Source of the DNA: Halobacteriales archaeon SW_9_67_25
GTDB lineage: Archaea; Halobacteriota; Halobacteria; Halobacteriales; Haloarculaceae
Assembly: GCA_003022745.1 (NCBI GenBank)
Contig: PXSU01000103.1
Location: 1 to 31,089, forward strand
DNA: 31,089 bases
Direction: 5' to 3'
The notes under the pieces were generated by a model. That model searched no databases and was not told the origin of the DNA. It saw only the letters and a program-made list of their open reading frames with translations. The translations under genes were made by a program, and so were the position numbers. Within the stretch, counting starts at the first letter, position 1, and every line of letters begins with the position of its first letter. Positions 24,433 through 31,089 of the stretch are shown piece by piece.

Positions 24433-25124
24433 GTCGCCGACCACCTGGACGTCGAGACGGTCGGTCAGCTCCGCGAACCCGGCGACGTCCGCCTCCTGGA
24501 GGGGGTCCTCCAGCGAGACGACCGGATAGCTCGCGACGAGTTCCTCGTAGAGGGCCAGCAGGTCGGCCCGCTCTATCTCCTCGCCGGACAGGTCGTAGCG
24601 GTCGGTCACGGGGTCGTAGAAGTGCGTCGCGGCGACGTCGGCCGCGAGGGCGAACGAGTCCCCGTAGCCCAGTTCCTCGACGGCCGCCCACAGGCACTCG
24701 AAGGCCTCGCGCGGGTCGTCCATCCCGACGGGGTTGTACCCGCCCTCGTCGCCGACGTTGCGCGAGGCCACACCGTACTCCCGCTCGACGATGTCCCCGA
24801 GTTCGTAGTAGACCTCGGCACCCATGCGGATGGCCTCGGCGAAGGAGTCGGCCCCGACCGGCCCCGGAGGTCGGGCGCGACCCGCTCTTCGATTGCCGCG
24901 ACGGCTGTCCTGACACCCCGGCCCCGGTAGCGGTCGCCGCCGTCCCGCGCCTCGACCGCCTCGCGGTCGCCCCGGGAGCGCCCCACGGGTACGTCCGCCG
25001 TCCCGCGTCCCGCCGTCGTCTCGACGGTCACCCGGAGCGTGGGTTCGAGCCGGTTGTCGAGTATCCCGCGCGCACGCACGGTTACGATTTCCGTCGCCTG
25101 GCCTGCGCCGGTCGCCGTCCTCAC
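24433..25124 (-). pseudogene. enolase paralogue with an internal deletion and lost C-terminus
   Basis: The start is a GTG (25124) overlapping the upstream dehydrogenase stop by GTGA. The N-terminal domain reads RARGILDNRLEPTLRVTVET, PVGRSRGDREAVEARDGGD and RYRGRGVRTAVAAIEERVAP. At about 24855-24872 the frame changes and similarity resumes further along with FAEAIRMGAEVYYELG, NVGDEGGYNPVG (enolase barrel), DVAATHFYD, VVSLEDPL with a metal Glu/Asp, and VQVVGD. There it passes straight into glycerate kinase sequence. About 80 residues are missing in the middle and the catalytic Lys and late metal ligand region are missing at the end. The loop GRSRG in place of the usual SGASTG suggests the parent was a divergent enolase-like paralogue rather than the housekeeping enzyme. 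Non-functional. Confidence 0.78.
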
Positions 25125-26092
25125 GGTGCCAGCACCTCGTTTTTCAGCTCCGCCGACCCGTCCCCGCGGAGGCGACCGACGTTCTCGGCGAGCAGGTCCG
25201 CCAGCCGCGGCCAGTGCTGTGGGGAGTGGCCGGCATTGTGGGGCGTGAGGAGAACGTTCTCGAAGCGCCACAGCGGGTGGTCGCCCGGCAGGGGTTCGGG
25301 ATCGACGACGTCGAGTGCCGCCCCGCGGATGGACTGTCGTTCCAGCGCAGCCGTCAGTGCCTCCGTGTCGACGACCTTGCCCCGGCCGACGTTCACGAGG
25401 ACGGCCTCGGGGGGCAGCGTCGCGAACGCCGCCTCGTCGATGAGGCCACGGGTGGTCTCGGTCAGCGGGCACGCCAGAACGACGTACTCACTCCGGGCCA
25501 GCGCCTCGTGGACCGCCCGCTCCTCGTAGCCGACCACCTTGTCCGCGGGGCCGCCCTTCGACGGGGTGTGCCGGACGCCGACGGTCTCGACGCCAAAGCC
25601 CTCCAGGCGCCGGAGCGTCGCGGTGCCGATCGAGCCCATGCCGACCACCGTGACGGTGCTGCCCCGGAGTTCGTAGCCCTGGAAGTGACGCCACTCGCGG
25701 TTTCGGGTGCGACGCAGTCCCTCGTGGAGGCGCCGGGCGAAGGTCAGGACGAACCCGATGACGGTCTCGGCGATGTTCGGCGCGTGGATGCCGGCCGCGT
25801 TTGTCACGGCGACGCCCTGCTCTTCGAGCGCATCGAGCGGGAGGTGTTCCGTCCCGGCCCACGAGCAGGCAAACAGCTCCAGGTCCATCGCCCCGGCGAG
25901 CACTTCCCGGTCGACGTCTTCGCCGGTGGCGACAGCGGCGTCGGCGACGTACTCGCGTTCTTCGTGAGGTGTCCGGGCAAGCCGGACCTCGCAGTCGTGC
26001 AGTCGCTCGCGTAACTCCGCGGCGTACTCGCGTGCCGGCAGTCCGTGTGTCGTGTCCCTGAACACGACGATGGTGGTCGCTGGCTCGGTCAT
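25121..26092 (-). CDS. D-2-hydroxyacid dehydrogenase (glycerate/hydroxypyruvate-type)
   Basis: An NAD(P)-dependent dehydrogenase of the D-isomer-specific family, 323 residues from ATG 26092 (MTEPATTIVVFRDTTHGLP). Signatures: the coenzyme-binding VVGMGSIGTATLRRLEGFG, catalytic Arg in VNVGRGKVVD, Glu in VDPEPLPGDHPLW and His in TPHNAGHSPQHW. Catalytic triad intact. Substrates of this family include hydroxypyruvate, glyoxylate and phosphoglycerate; the downstream glycerate kinase and enolase-like remnants make hydroxypyruvate/D-glycerate the most likely, but only by context. deoC lies 28 bp upstream on the same strand and the enolase-like gene overlaps its stop by 4 nt, so this is the middle of an operon whose tail has decayed. 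It is now the only intact enzyme of the presumed glycerate-to-PEP route. Confidence 0.9.
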   Translation of the reverse strand: MTEPATTIVVFRDTTHGLPAREYAAELRERLHDCEVRLARTPHEEREYVADAAVATGEDVDREVLAGAMDLELFACSWAGTEHLPLDALEEQGVAVTNAAGIHAPNIAETVIGFVLTFARRLHEGLRRTRNREWRHFQGYELRGSTVTVVGMGSIGTATLRRLEGFGVETVGVRHTPSKGGPADKVVGYEERAVHEALARSEYVVLACPLTETTRGLIDEAAFATLPPEAVLVNVGRGKVVDTEALTAALERQSIRGAALDVVDPEPLPGDHPLWRFENVLLTPHNAGHSPQHWPRLADLLAENVGRLRGDGSAELKNEVLAP

Positions 26093-26120
26093 ACCCCCAC
26101 CTCGGACTCGACGTATACAA

Positions 26121-26765
26121 TTACTCCGGCGCGTCGGTAGCCTCGCGGTACTCGCGGACGATGACGTCGCCACTGGAGGCACCGATCCGCCCGGCGCCAG
26201 CCTCGAACATCGCCCGCGCCCGGTCCCAGGAGCCGACGCCACCGCTGGCTTTCACGGGCAGGTACTCGCTCATGACTGCGACGTCCCCGACCGTCGCGCC
26301 GCCCTCGGAAAAGCCGGTGGCGGTCTTGACGAACGCGGCGCCGGCATCGACGACGGCCCCGCAGGCCCGCCGGAGTTCCCCCTCTTCGAGCAGCGGCGCC
26401 TCCACGATGACCTTCACCGGGACCGGGACCGCCGCGACCACCTCGGCGATGTCTTCCCGGAACGTCACGTCCTCGCCTTCCCGGAGTCGTCCGACGTTCG
26501 CCACCACGTCGATCTCGTCTGCGCCGGCGTCCCAGGCGTCCGTGGCCTCGGCACACTTCGCCTCGGTCGTGTGCTGGCCGTGCGGGAAGCCCACGACCGT
26601 CACGAGATTGACGTTCGCGTACTCGTCGGCCTCCTCGACGTAGCACGGCGGGATGCAGGCATGCATCCCCTCGCGGAGCGCGGCGTCGAGGACGGCAGTC
26701 ACGTCGTCGAAGGTGGTCGTCGGGCCGAGCACGGTGTGTTCGATGCGCGACGGGACGTCGTCCAT
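26121..26765 (-). CDS. deoC: deoxyribose-phosphate aldolase
   Basis: Cleaves 2-deoxyribose-5-phosphate to acetaldehyde and glyceraldehyde-3-phosphate in nucleoside catabolism. 214 residues from ATG 26765 ([15 protein letters not shown]), usual for the archaeal class I enzyme. The TIM-barrel signatures are [32 protein letters not shown] (proton-relay region), the Schiff-base Lys in [15 protein letters not shown] and the second lysine in [11 protein letters not shown]. All present. A longer reading upstream is rejected; a TATA-like CATATTTGG lies 24-32 nt before the ATG (plus-strand 26789-26797), fitting a leaderless transcript. It heads the operon with the hydroxyacid dehydrogenase. A nucleoside phosphorylase, which supplies the sugar phosphates, lies 1.2 kb away on the other strand. 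Confidence 0.95.
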   Translation of the reverse strand: MDDVPSRIEHTVLGPTTTFDDVTAVLDAALREGMHACIPPCYVEEADEYANVNLVTVVGFPHGQHTTEAKCAEATDAWDAGADEIDVVANVGRLREGEDVTFREDIAEVVAAVPVPVKVIVEAPLLEEGELRRACGAVVDAGAAFVKTATGFSEGGATVGDVAVMSEYLPVKASGGVGSWDRARAMFEAGAGRIGASSGDVIVREYREATDAPE

Positions 26766-26788
26766 GCATCCCCTATGTGCAGCGGAGA

Positions 26789-26797
26789 CCAAATATG
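26789..26797 (-). promoter_or_regulatory. TATA-like box of deoC
   Basis: CATATTTGG on the minus strand, 24-32 nt before ATG 26765; spacing fits leaderless transcription. Confidence 0.5.
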
Positions 26798-26894
26798 TGC
26801 AGGGGCACTGGAGGTGTGGCCGAGAGCGACCGCGTCCCGGACCACGGGACCGCCAGCCACAAGAGGTTTGACCGCGGGTGGTCGACGTCTCCGC

Positions 26895-27758
26895 ATGGTC
26901 GTACCGTTCGAGGGGTTCGTCGTCCCGTCGCCGCTGTACACGGCGGTGTTGGTGGTGGGTGCGGTGGCCGTGGGTGCCGTGCTGGCCAGACTCCGACCAC
27001 GGGTGACCGACCGGGTCGTGCTTGCGTTCGCCCCGTGGATGGTGGCCGGCGCGGCGTTCCACGTCCTCTACCAGGTCGGCCGGCAGTCAGGGGGCGTCTA
27101 TTCTCCAGTCTTTGAACCCTTCTTCTCCGCACCCGCCGTCTACGTGACGACGTTCGTCCTCATGGGTGCCGTCTGGGGCACAGCCTCGGCAGGCACGGAC
27201 ACGAACGGGACGGCTCCCGCGTCCCGGGACGCCGTCCCGCAGTACCTCGGGGGGGTGGGACTCGTCGTGATGGTGGTCCTGGTCGTTCTGGTGGTCAGGC
27301 AGGGACAGACTGCCAGCGCCACGCTCAGACCGGTCTTCCCGCTCGTCGGTCTGGTGCTCTCGGTCGTCTTGACGGGTGTCCTCTACGTCGTTCTCGACCG
27401 CCGGCGACCGGCCGTCCTCGCCGAGACTGGGTACGCTGGCCTGCTGGTGCTGTTCGCACACGTCTTCGACGGTGTCACGACGACCATCGGCGTCGACGTC
27501 CTCGGCACCGGCGAGCGGTCGGCCCTGCCCGCACGCATCATGGACCTGGCCGGAGCCTTGCCGACCGCCCAGTACATAGGGTCCGGGTGGCTGTTCGTCG
27601 TCGTGAAGATACTCGTCGCCACTGCCGTCCTCGCGTTCTTCGTGGACTTCGTCCGCGAGGAACCGGTTCAGGCGAACCTCCTGCTCGCCGTCGTCGCGGC
27701 CGTCGGCCTCGGCCCCGGCACGAACAACTTCCTGCTCTTCCTCGCTGGTGGGGGATGA
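26895..27758 (+). CDS. DUF63 family membrane protein
   Basis: A 287-residue polytopic membrane protein of the archaeal DUF63 family, unknown function. About eight hydrophobic spans: for example [19 protein letters not shown] (15-33), [64 protein letters not shown], and the C-terminal [20 protein letters not shown] and [16 protein letters not shown]. The conserved [14 protein letters not shown] near residue 195, the motif I associate with DUF63, is intact. ATG 26895 gives the expected start [13 protein letters not shown]; the longer upstream ORF is antisense to deoC. It may overlap a following 58-residue membrane ORF by 11 nt. Confidence 0.9.
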   Translation: MVVPFEGFVVPSPLYTAVLVVGAVAVGAVLARLRPRVTDRVVLAFAPWMVAGAAFHVLYQVGRQSGGVYSPVFEPFFSAPAVYVTTFVLMGAVWGTASAGTDTNGTAPASRDAVPQYLGGVGLVVMVVLVVLVVRQGQTASATLRPVFPLVGLVLSVVLTGVLYVVLDRRRPAVLAETGYAGLLVLFAHVFDGVTTTIGVDVLGTGERSALPARIMDLAGALPTAQYIGSGWLFVVVKILVATAVLAFFVDFVREEPVQANLLLAVVAAVGLGPGTNNFLLFLAGGG

Positions 27759-27924
27759 GGTTGCGAAACCGTCTTCCGTGGGGGCCCTCCCGACACCACG
27801 CCAGGTCACCATCATCGTCGTCAGTGTCGTCGTCCTCCTTGCGTCTCACCGGGCACTCCTCGCCCTCTTCGAGCGGTTCGTCGGTCTCACACAGGTACCC
27901 GAAGACAGCCGAGAGAGCACCTGA
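27748..27924 (+). CDS. probable small single-span membrane protein
   Basis: A 58-residue ORF from GTG 27748 (or GTG 27778), overlapping the end of the DUF63 gene by 11 nt in a different frame. After a polar start ([18 protein letters not shown]) it has one hydrophobic span, VTIIVVSVVVLLASHRALLA, then LFERFVGLTQVPEDSREST and a TGA at 27922-27924. The composition (hydrophobic span followed by an acidic tail) reads like a real haloarchaeal small protein and the overlap suggests translational coupling with DUF63. I know no named family. The alternative is a non-coding gap before the phosphorylase. Confidence 0.5.
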   Translation: MGDEVAKPSSVGALPTPRQVTIIVVSVVVLLASHRALLALFERFVGLTQVPEDSREST

Positions 27925-27995
27925 GGTCGGTCCGAACTGCATTCCGCCCGGCGAGAACCCGGCCGAGTTTTGTACGCGCCCTTCGAACCCCGGGC

Positions 27996-28769
27996 ATGGC
28001 CAAGCAACCACACCTGCTCGTCGAGTCCGGTGACCTGGCCGACGTCGCGCTCGTACCCGGCGACCCGGGCCGCGTCGACCGCATCGCCGGCCACTGCGAG
28101 GACGCCACGACCGTCGCAACGAACCGGGAGTACAAGGTCGTCAACGCCACCTACGAGGGCCGCGACCTGACAGTCTGTTCGACCGGCATCGGTGCGCCGT
28201 CGGCGGCCATCGCGGCCGAGGAGCTACACGCGGTCGGCGTCGAGACGCTGATCAGGGTCGGCACGACGGGCGCGCTCCAGCGGGGTATCGAGATCGGCGA
28301 CATGGTCGTCGCCACCGGCGCCGCCAAGGACGAGGGCACCACCAAACGCTACGAGTCCGCGACCGTGCCCGCGGTGCCCGACTACGAGGTGCTGTCGGCG
28401 CTCGTCGACGCCGCGCGTGATAATGAGGAGCGCGCGGCCGAGCAGGCCGCGAACGGGGCGAGCGGCGGCGCCGCGAGCCGAGTCCACGTCGGCCCGGTCG
28501 CGACGGACGACGCCTTCTACGCCGAGACCGACGAGTACGTCGCCGCCTGGGAAGAGGAGGGCCTGCTGGCCGTCGAGATGGAGGCCGCCGCACTGTTCAC
28601 GCTCGCGCGCCGGAAGGGGATCGCCGCTGGCGCCATCTGCACTGTCGATGGCAACCTCGTCGAGGGGACCCAGAAGGGCGAGACCGACGAGGAGGAACTG
28701 CCCGCGAAAGCCAAGAACAACGTCGACCGCGCCATCCGAATCTCGCTGGACGCCGTGACACGACTCTGA
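27996..28769 (+). CDS. nucleoside phosphorylase (uridine phosphorylase-like)
   Basis: Phosphorolyses (deoxy)nucleosides to base and pentose-1-phosphate. 257 residues of the NP-I family: VALVPGDPGRVDRIAGHC (about 17-34, phosphate site), CSTGIGAPSAAIAAEEL (about 62-78), IRVGTTGALQ (about 87-96) and VEMEAAALFTLARRKG (about 193-208) with the ribose-binding Met-Glu. A glycine/alanine/glutamate-rich insertion around residues 143-165 (NEERAAEQAANGASGGAAS) is a typical haloarchaeal surface loop. The exact base specificity cannot be read from the sequence. ATG 27996 has a TATA-like tttgta core about 25-30 nt upstream. Works with deoC in nucleoside salvage, or in the archaeal pentose bisphosphate route for ribonucleosides. 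Intact. Confidence 0.92.
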   Translation: MAKQPHLLVESGDLADVALVPGDPGRVDRIAGHCEDATTVATNREYKVVNATYEGRDLTVCSTGIGAPSAAIAAEELHAVGVETLIRVGTTGALQRGIEIGDMVVATGAAKDEGTTKRYESATVPAVPDYEVLSALVDAARDNEERAAEQAANGASGGAASRVHVGPVATDDAFYAETDEYVAAWEEEGLLAVEMEAAALFTLARRKGIAAGAICTVDGNLVEGTQKGETDEEELPAKAKNNVDRAIRISLDAVTRL

Positions 28770-28800
28770 GACGCCCCACATGCCCCGCCGGGGGAGGCGC

Positions 28801-29589
28801 TTACAGCCCGCCCCCACCGTCGACCGGGACGGTGGCGCCGTTTATGAAACTCGCGTGCTCGCTCACGAGGAACGTCACCAGTTTGCCCAAATCGAGGGGG
28901 TCCCCGGGTTCGTCGTAGGGGTTCCCCTGGAGCGTGGCGGCCCACGCTTCCGCCGGGTCCTCGAAGCGGCCCGCCCGGACTTCCTCGACCAGCATACCCT
29001 CCAGGTCCTCGGTTTCGTGTGGGCCGGGCACCACGGCGTTGACGCGGACCGCCGGTGCGAGCGTGCGCGCCTGCGTCTCGGTGATGCCCTGGACGGCCCG
29101 GCCGAAGGCAGTCGCGACGGAGAGCTCCTCGGCCAGCGCCGGGATGGTGGGGTTCGTGACGTTGACGACCGAGCCGTACTCGGAGGCCCCGAGTTCGTCG
29201 CGGGTCTCGCGCATCGCCCAGACAGCGCTCATGAACAGCCGGTCGAACCCCCGGAACCAGTCCTCGTCGGACACGTCCAGAGCACCCACAGCCTCCAGGG
29301 GTCGGGGCCCGGTGACGAGGTGGTCGATACCGCCGTACTGCTCGACGGTCCGCTCGACCAGTGCCGCCACGTGCTCGGGGTCGCGGACGTCTACTTCGAG
29401 CCCGAAGATTTCGCCCTCGCCCAGCGCGTGCAGGCGGTCGCTGGCGTAGGCCAGGTCGTCCAGGTTCGGGGCCGCCAGCGCGACCCTCGCGCCCTGCCGG
29501 GAGAACGCTTCCGCGCAGGCGTGGCCCAGCCCGGTTGCGCTGCCCGTCACCAGCGCCACGTTCCCGTCGAGTCCGAGGTCGATGTCCAT
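28801..29589 (-). CDS. short-chain dehydrogenase/reductase-family protein without the YxxxK motif
   Basis: 262 residues from ATG 29589 (MDIDLGLDGNVALVTGSAT), a Rossmann-fold SDR with the cofactor glycine motif TGSATGLG (about 15-22), an LEVDVRDPEHV acid-loop region, and the C-terminal FINGATVPVDGGGGL. The usual NNAG is VTGPRP, and the catalytic Tyr-x-x-x-Lys is replaced: the aligned stretch is SVATAFGRAVQGITETQA, with Arg at the Lys position and Thr at the Tyr position. I recall a haloarchaeal SDR subgroup with a similar substitution (SNSVRMSV), so this is probably an inherited feature rather than decay. Whether it catalyses a redox reaction is open. It is convergent with the nucleoside phosphorylase (31-bp gap). 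Confidence 0.82.
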   Translation of the reverse strand: MDIDLGLDGNVALVTGSATGLGHACAEAFSRQGARVALAAPNLDDLAYASDRLHALGEGEIFGLEVDVRDPEHVAALVERTVEQYGGIDHLVTGPRPLEAVGALDVSDEDWFRGFDRLFMSAVWAMRETRDELGASEYGSVVNVTNPTIPALAEELSVATAFGRAVQGITETQARTLAPAVRVNAVVPGPHETEDLEGMLVEEVRAGRFEDPAEAWAATLQGNPYDEPGDPLDLGKLVTFLVSEHASFINGATVPVDGGGGL

Positions 29590-29781
29590 GCCCGTCCGTC
29601 CGGCAACCACGCGTAAAACGTTCATGCCCGCACCGCTCCCGGTCGGTTCCGGGAACCGGGTGCCCGCCGACGAACACAACACATCATATTTTCATACTTT
29701 TGTGCGTAGTAACTATTATAGGCAATCCCGGCCAAGCGGAGATGTCGCGTCAAGTTGCGAACTGGCGCGTCAGTTCCTACA

Positions 29782-30207
29782 ATGTCACAAGAACACAAGG
29801 ATCTCATCAGACGCTACCTGAACGCGTTCAACGAGCGAGACAGAGACGCGCAGTCGGAACTTCTCGCCGACGACGTCGTCGAACACGGCATCCACGACGA
29901 ACTCCACGGCCCCGAGGAAATCATCGAGCGCCTCGACGCCCACTTCCAGGCGTTCCCGGACTACTCGGGCGAGGCTGGCAGCGTCGTCGCCGAAGGCGAC
30001 ACCGTCGCAGTGCAGTACACGGCAAAGGGGACACACACGGGCGAGTACCAGAACGTCGAGCCCACCGGCCACACCGTCGAGTGGACCGGGCTGGCGATGT
30101 ACCGTGTCGAGGACGGACAGATCGCCGAGATCTGGATCGAGGAGGACAGGCTCGGGCTTCTCCAGCAACTCGAACTCGTCGAGCCGCCGAGTCATCTCCG
30201 GATCTGA
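29782..30207 (+). CDS. SnoaL-like/ester-cyclase family protein
   Basis: 141 residues from ATG 29782 (MSQEHKDLIRRYLNAFNER), a one-domain cone-shaped NTF2/SnoaL-like fold. Typical signatures are LLADDVVEHGIHDELHGPEE (substrate-cavity region), FQAFPDYSGEAGSVVAEGD, VAVQYTAKGTHTGEYQ and the last strands MYRVEDGQIAEIWIEEDRLG. The family includes polyketide cyclases, but most members have no known substrate. The final residues LLQQLELVE are the usual ending. Its TGA stop shares its last base with the left end of the palindromic element (30207). An AT-rich patch at about 29708-29720 (actattatag) suits a promoter with a leader of about 40 nt. Confidence 0.85.
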   Translation: MSQEHKDLIRRYLNAFNERDRDAQSELLADDVVEHGIHDELHGPEEIIERLDAHFQAFPDYSGEAGSVVAEGDTVAVQYTAKGTHTGEYQNVEPTGHTVEWTGLAMYRVEDGQIAEIWIEEDRLGLLQQLELVEPPSHLRI

Positions 30208-30288
30208 TACGGATTGCTGTAGTTCATTACTGGATCGACCGCAATACGGCGTGCGGTCGACCTGGAAAATAGCCACAGCAATCCGTAT
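30207..30288. repeat. 82-bp TIR/hairpin element, complete copy
   Basis: Perfect 14-bp terminal inverted repeats atacggattgctgt (30207-30220) and acagcaatccgtat (30275-30288) enclose a central hairpin cgaccgcaatacggcgtgcggtcg (about 30235-30259, imperfect centre). It carries no ORF. The same left half occurs at 676-738. The architecture is that of a small non-autonomous (MITE-like) or palindromic intergenic element. No target duplication could be recognised. Confidence 0.8.
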
Positions 30289-30522
30289 GACGGCGGCTAC
30301 CTTCTCGTAGGCAGGACGTTCTCCTTTCGAGCGGTCGGCACCGAAAACGAAGTGGTCGCGATCAGCAGTGTTGAGGCCGGGGAGGACAGCGAGGCGCGAA
30401 GCGCCTCTGGCCGTGCGAACGGCAAAGCCGTGAGCAGAAGCCGACACCCCGCACCACAAATCACAAGACAGTAGCCGACCGACTCTCAAACTATTAAGTA
30501 CCGTCAAACTAACACCTGAAAT
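30289..30522 (+). other. TnpB upstream region with hairpins and a TATA-like box
   Basis: No confident gene. It contains two perfect hairpins, gaggcgc-gaa-gcgcctc at 30391-30407 and cggc-aaa-gccg just after (about 30420), and an AT-rich core actattaagt at 30490-30499, 24-33 nt before the expected tnpB start. The hairpins might be the left-end palindromes of an IS200/IS605-group element. An open frame of about 50 codons ending at about 30474 has no recognisable product. Confidence 0.4.
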
Positions 30523-31089
30523 ATAGAGGTCAGACGCACTGCGCCAGTCAAGCTCGTTGTTCCCGACGAGTATCACGATTGCCTCCATGAAACCGCCGAC
30601 CAATTTCTCTACTGCGCGAACGAGGCCAGTGACTACTGCTGGGACAACACCGACTACGAAGACTGTATCACCTCGAATGTGACAGCCAGAGACGCACTCT
30701 ACGACCGTCTCCGCGAGGAAACAGACCTTACAGCAAATCTCGTCCAAGAAGCTATCCGGCGTGCCGTCCACGCCGTCGACAGCGGCGTAGACCGCTGGAA
30801 GAAGGGCAAACGAACGAACAAGCCAGAGTTTACCTCCTGGAGTATAGTCTACGACAAGCGCAGTGCGACCTTCTACCGGAACAAAATTTCTCTTTCCACG
30901 GTGAATAGTCGCATCGAGTGCGACTTTGAACTGCCAGCAAACAGTCCAACACCATACGAAGAGTACGTCCTGTCCGAAGACCACGAGTTTCGGACGAGTA
31001 CACTCCAGTACGACCAAGCCACCGACGAGTTTTATTTCCACATCAAAACACGAAAGATCGATGAAGATGGTGAAGCTGTTGAGATCGAG
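30523..31089 (+). mobile_element. tnpB: IS200/IS605-group TnpB (RNA-guided nuclease), N-terminal 189 codons, start codon ATA
   Basis: The frame reads EVRRTAPVKLVVPDEYHD, FLYCANEASDYCWDN, ETDLTANLVQEAIRRAV, VDRWKKGKRTNKPEFTSWS, VYDKRSATFYRNKISLST and EYVLSEDHEFRTSTLQYDQ, the N-terminal wedge domain of haloarchaeal TnpB, and continues past the window edge. TnpB is an RNA-guided DNA endonuclease of transposons and the ancestor of Cas12; its RuvC residues lie beyond the edge. Where relatives start MEVRRTAPVKL, this copy has ATA (30523-30525) in place of ATG, and no other in-frame start occurs for a long stretch. It may be translated from a non-standard codon or be silent. No tnpA is seen. Confidence 0.85.

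Noticed and set aside
22787..24916. 709-codon minus-strand ORF opposite the spermidine-synthase-like gene
   Set aside because: Arginine/glycine/aspartate-rich shadow frame with no domain motifs; the plus strand carries recognisable motifs throughout.
26052..26894. Upstream extension of the DUF63 ORF to 26052
   Set aside because: Antisense to deoC; the ATG at 26895 gives the family N-terminus.
30289..30475. Short protein-like frame before tnpB (about 50 codons ending at 30474)
   Set aside because: Sequence is repetitive (EARSASGRANGKAVSRS) and overlaps two hairpins; I cannot tie it to a gene.
29785..31041. 418-codon minus-strand ORF spanning the SnoaL-like gene, the element and tnpB
   Set aside because: It crosses three unrelated units and is antisense to two recognised proteins.
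1..31089. CRISPR array or cas genes
   Set aside because: No regularly spaced repeats and no Cas protein motifs seen; TnpB is the only RNA-guided nuclease.
1..31089. tRNA or rRNA genes
   Set aside because: No cloverleaf with T-loop consensus or rRNA-like segment was recognised in the intergenic gaps, including both edges of the low-GC island, so tRNA-targeted integration is not supported.

Overview
The window is high-GC, densely packed DNA from a halophilic archaeon (class Halobacteria). Proteins are strongly acidic, several starts are leaderless with a TATA-like box about 25-30 nt upstream of ATG/GTG, and marker genes are archaeal: sn-glycerol-1-phosphate dehydrogenase (partial, left edge), archaeal-type prolyl-tRNA synthetase, the KH/metallo-beta-lactamase/beta-CASP terminator nuclease FttA (aCPSF1), class I HMG-CoA reductase, type II methionine aminopeptidase, a DUF63 membrane protein and a haloarchaeal TnpB. 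I cannot name the genus with confidence.

Layout. 1-7.4 kb (minus strand): egsA (partial), a small membrane protein, a broken gltB, proS and a conserved hypothetical. 7.6-12.6 kb: fttA, a truncated amidohydrolase, hmgA, an in-frame VapB-VapC fusion and a frameshifted zinc-ribbon gene. 12.7-16.5 kb is an accessory and decay zone: a protein-kinase remnant, small membrane proteins, a flavin reductase, an MFS transporter reduced to 128 residues, then a clearly lower-GC island of about 1.9 kb. The island carries a Panacea-like protein overlapping a MazF/PemK-like toxin gene, plus a C-terminal gene remnant. 16.5-22.7 kb: icd, an asparaginase remnant, map, a zinc-ribbon protein, a HIT protein, a CDF transporter and a tRNA methylthiotransferase. 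22.8-28.8 kb: a spermidine-synthase-like membrane protein, a minus-strand operon deoC / 2-hydroxyacid dehydrogenase / enolase paralogue / glycerate 2-kinase whose last two genes are wrecked, a DUF63 protein, a probable 58-residue membrane protein and a nucleoside phosphorylase. 28.8-31.1 kb: an SDR protein, a SnoaL-like protein, an 82-bp palindromic element, and a TnpB gene leaving the window.

Two themes stand out. First, many genes carry internal or terminal deletions or frameshifts (gltB, amidohydrolase, VapBC, kinase, MFS, asparaginase, HIT C-terminus, spermidine-synthase-like, enolase/glycerate kinase), often with the ORF still open; homopolymer indels in two places could also be sequencing errors. 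Second, about 80-bp elements with terminal inverted repeats and a central hairpin sit directly behind genes, in two cases forming the stop codon. The best candidate for an undescribed system is the low-GC Panacea-like/MazF-like pair.

Pathway links: the dehydrogenase, glycerate 2-kinase and enolase paralogue would have formed a route hydroxypyruvate -> glycerate -> 2-phosphoglycerate -> PEP, now broken. deoC and the nucleoside phosphorylase fit nucleoside salvage. egsA and hmgA both serve archaeal ether lipid synthesis.
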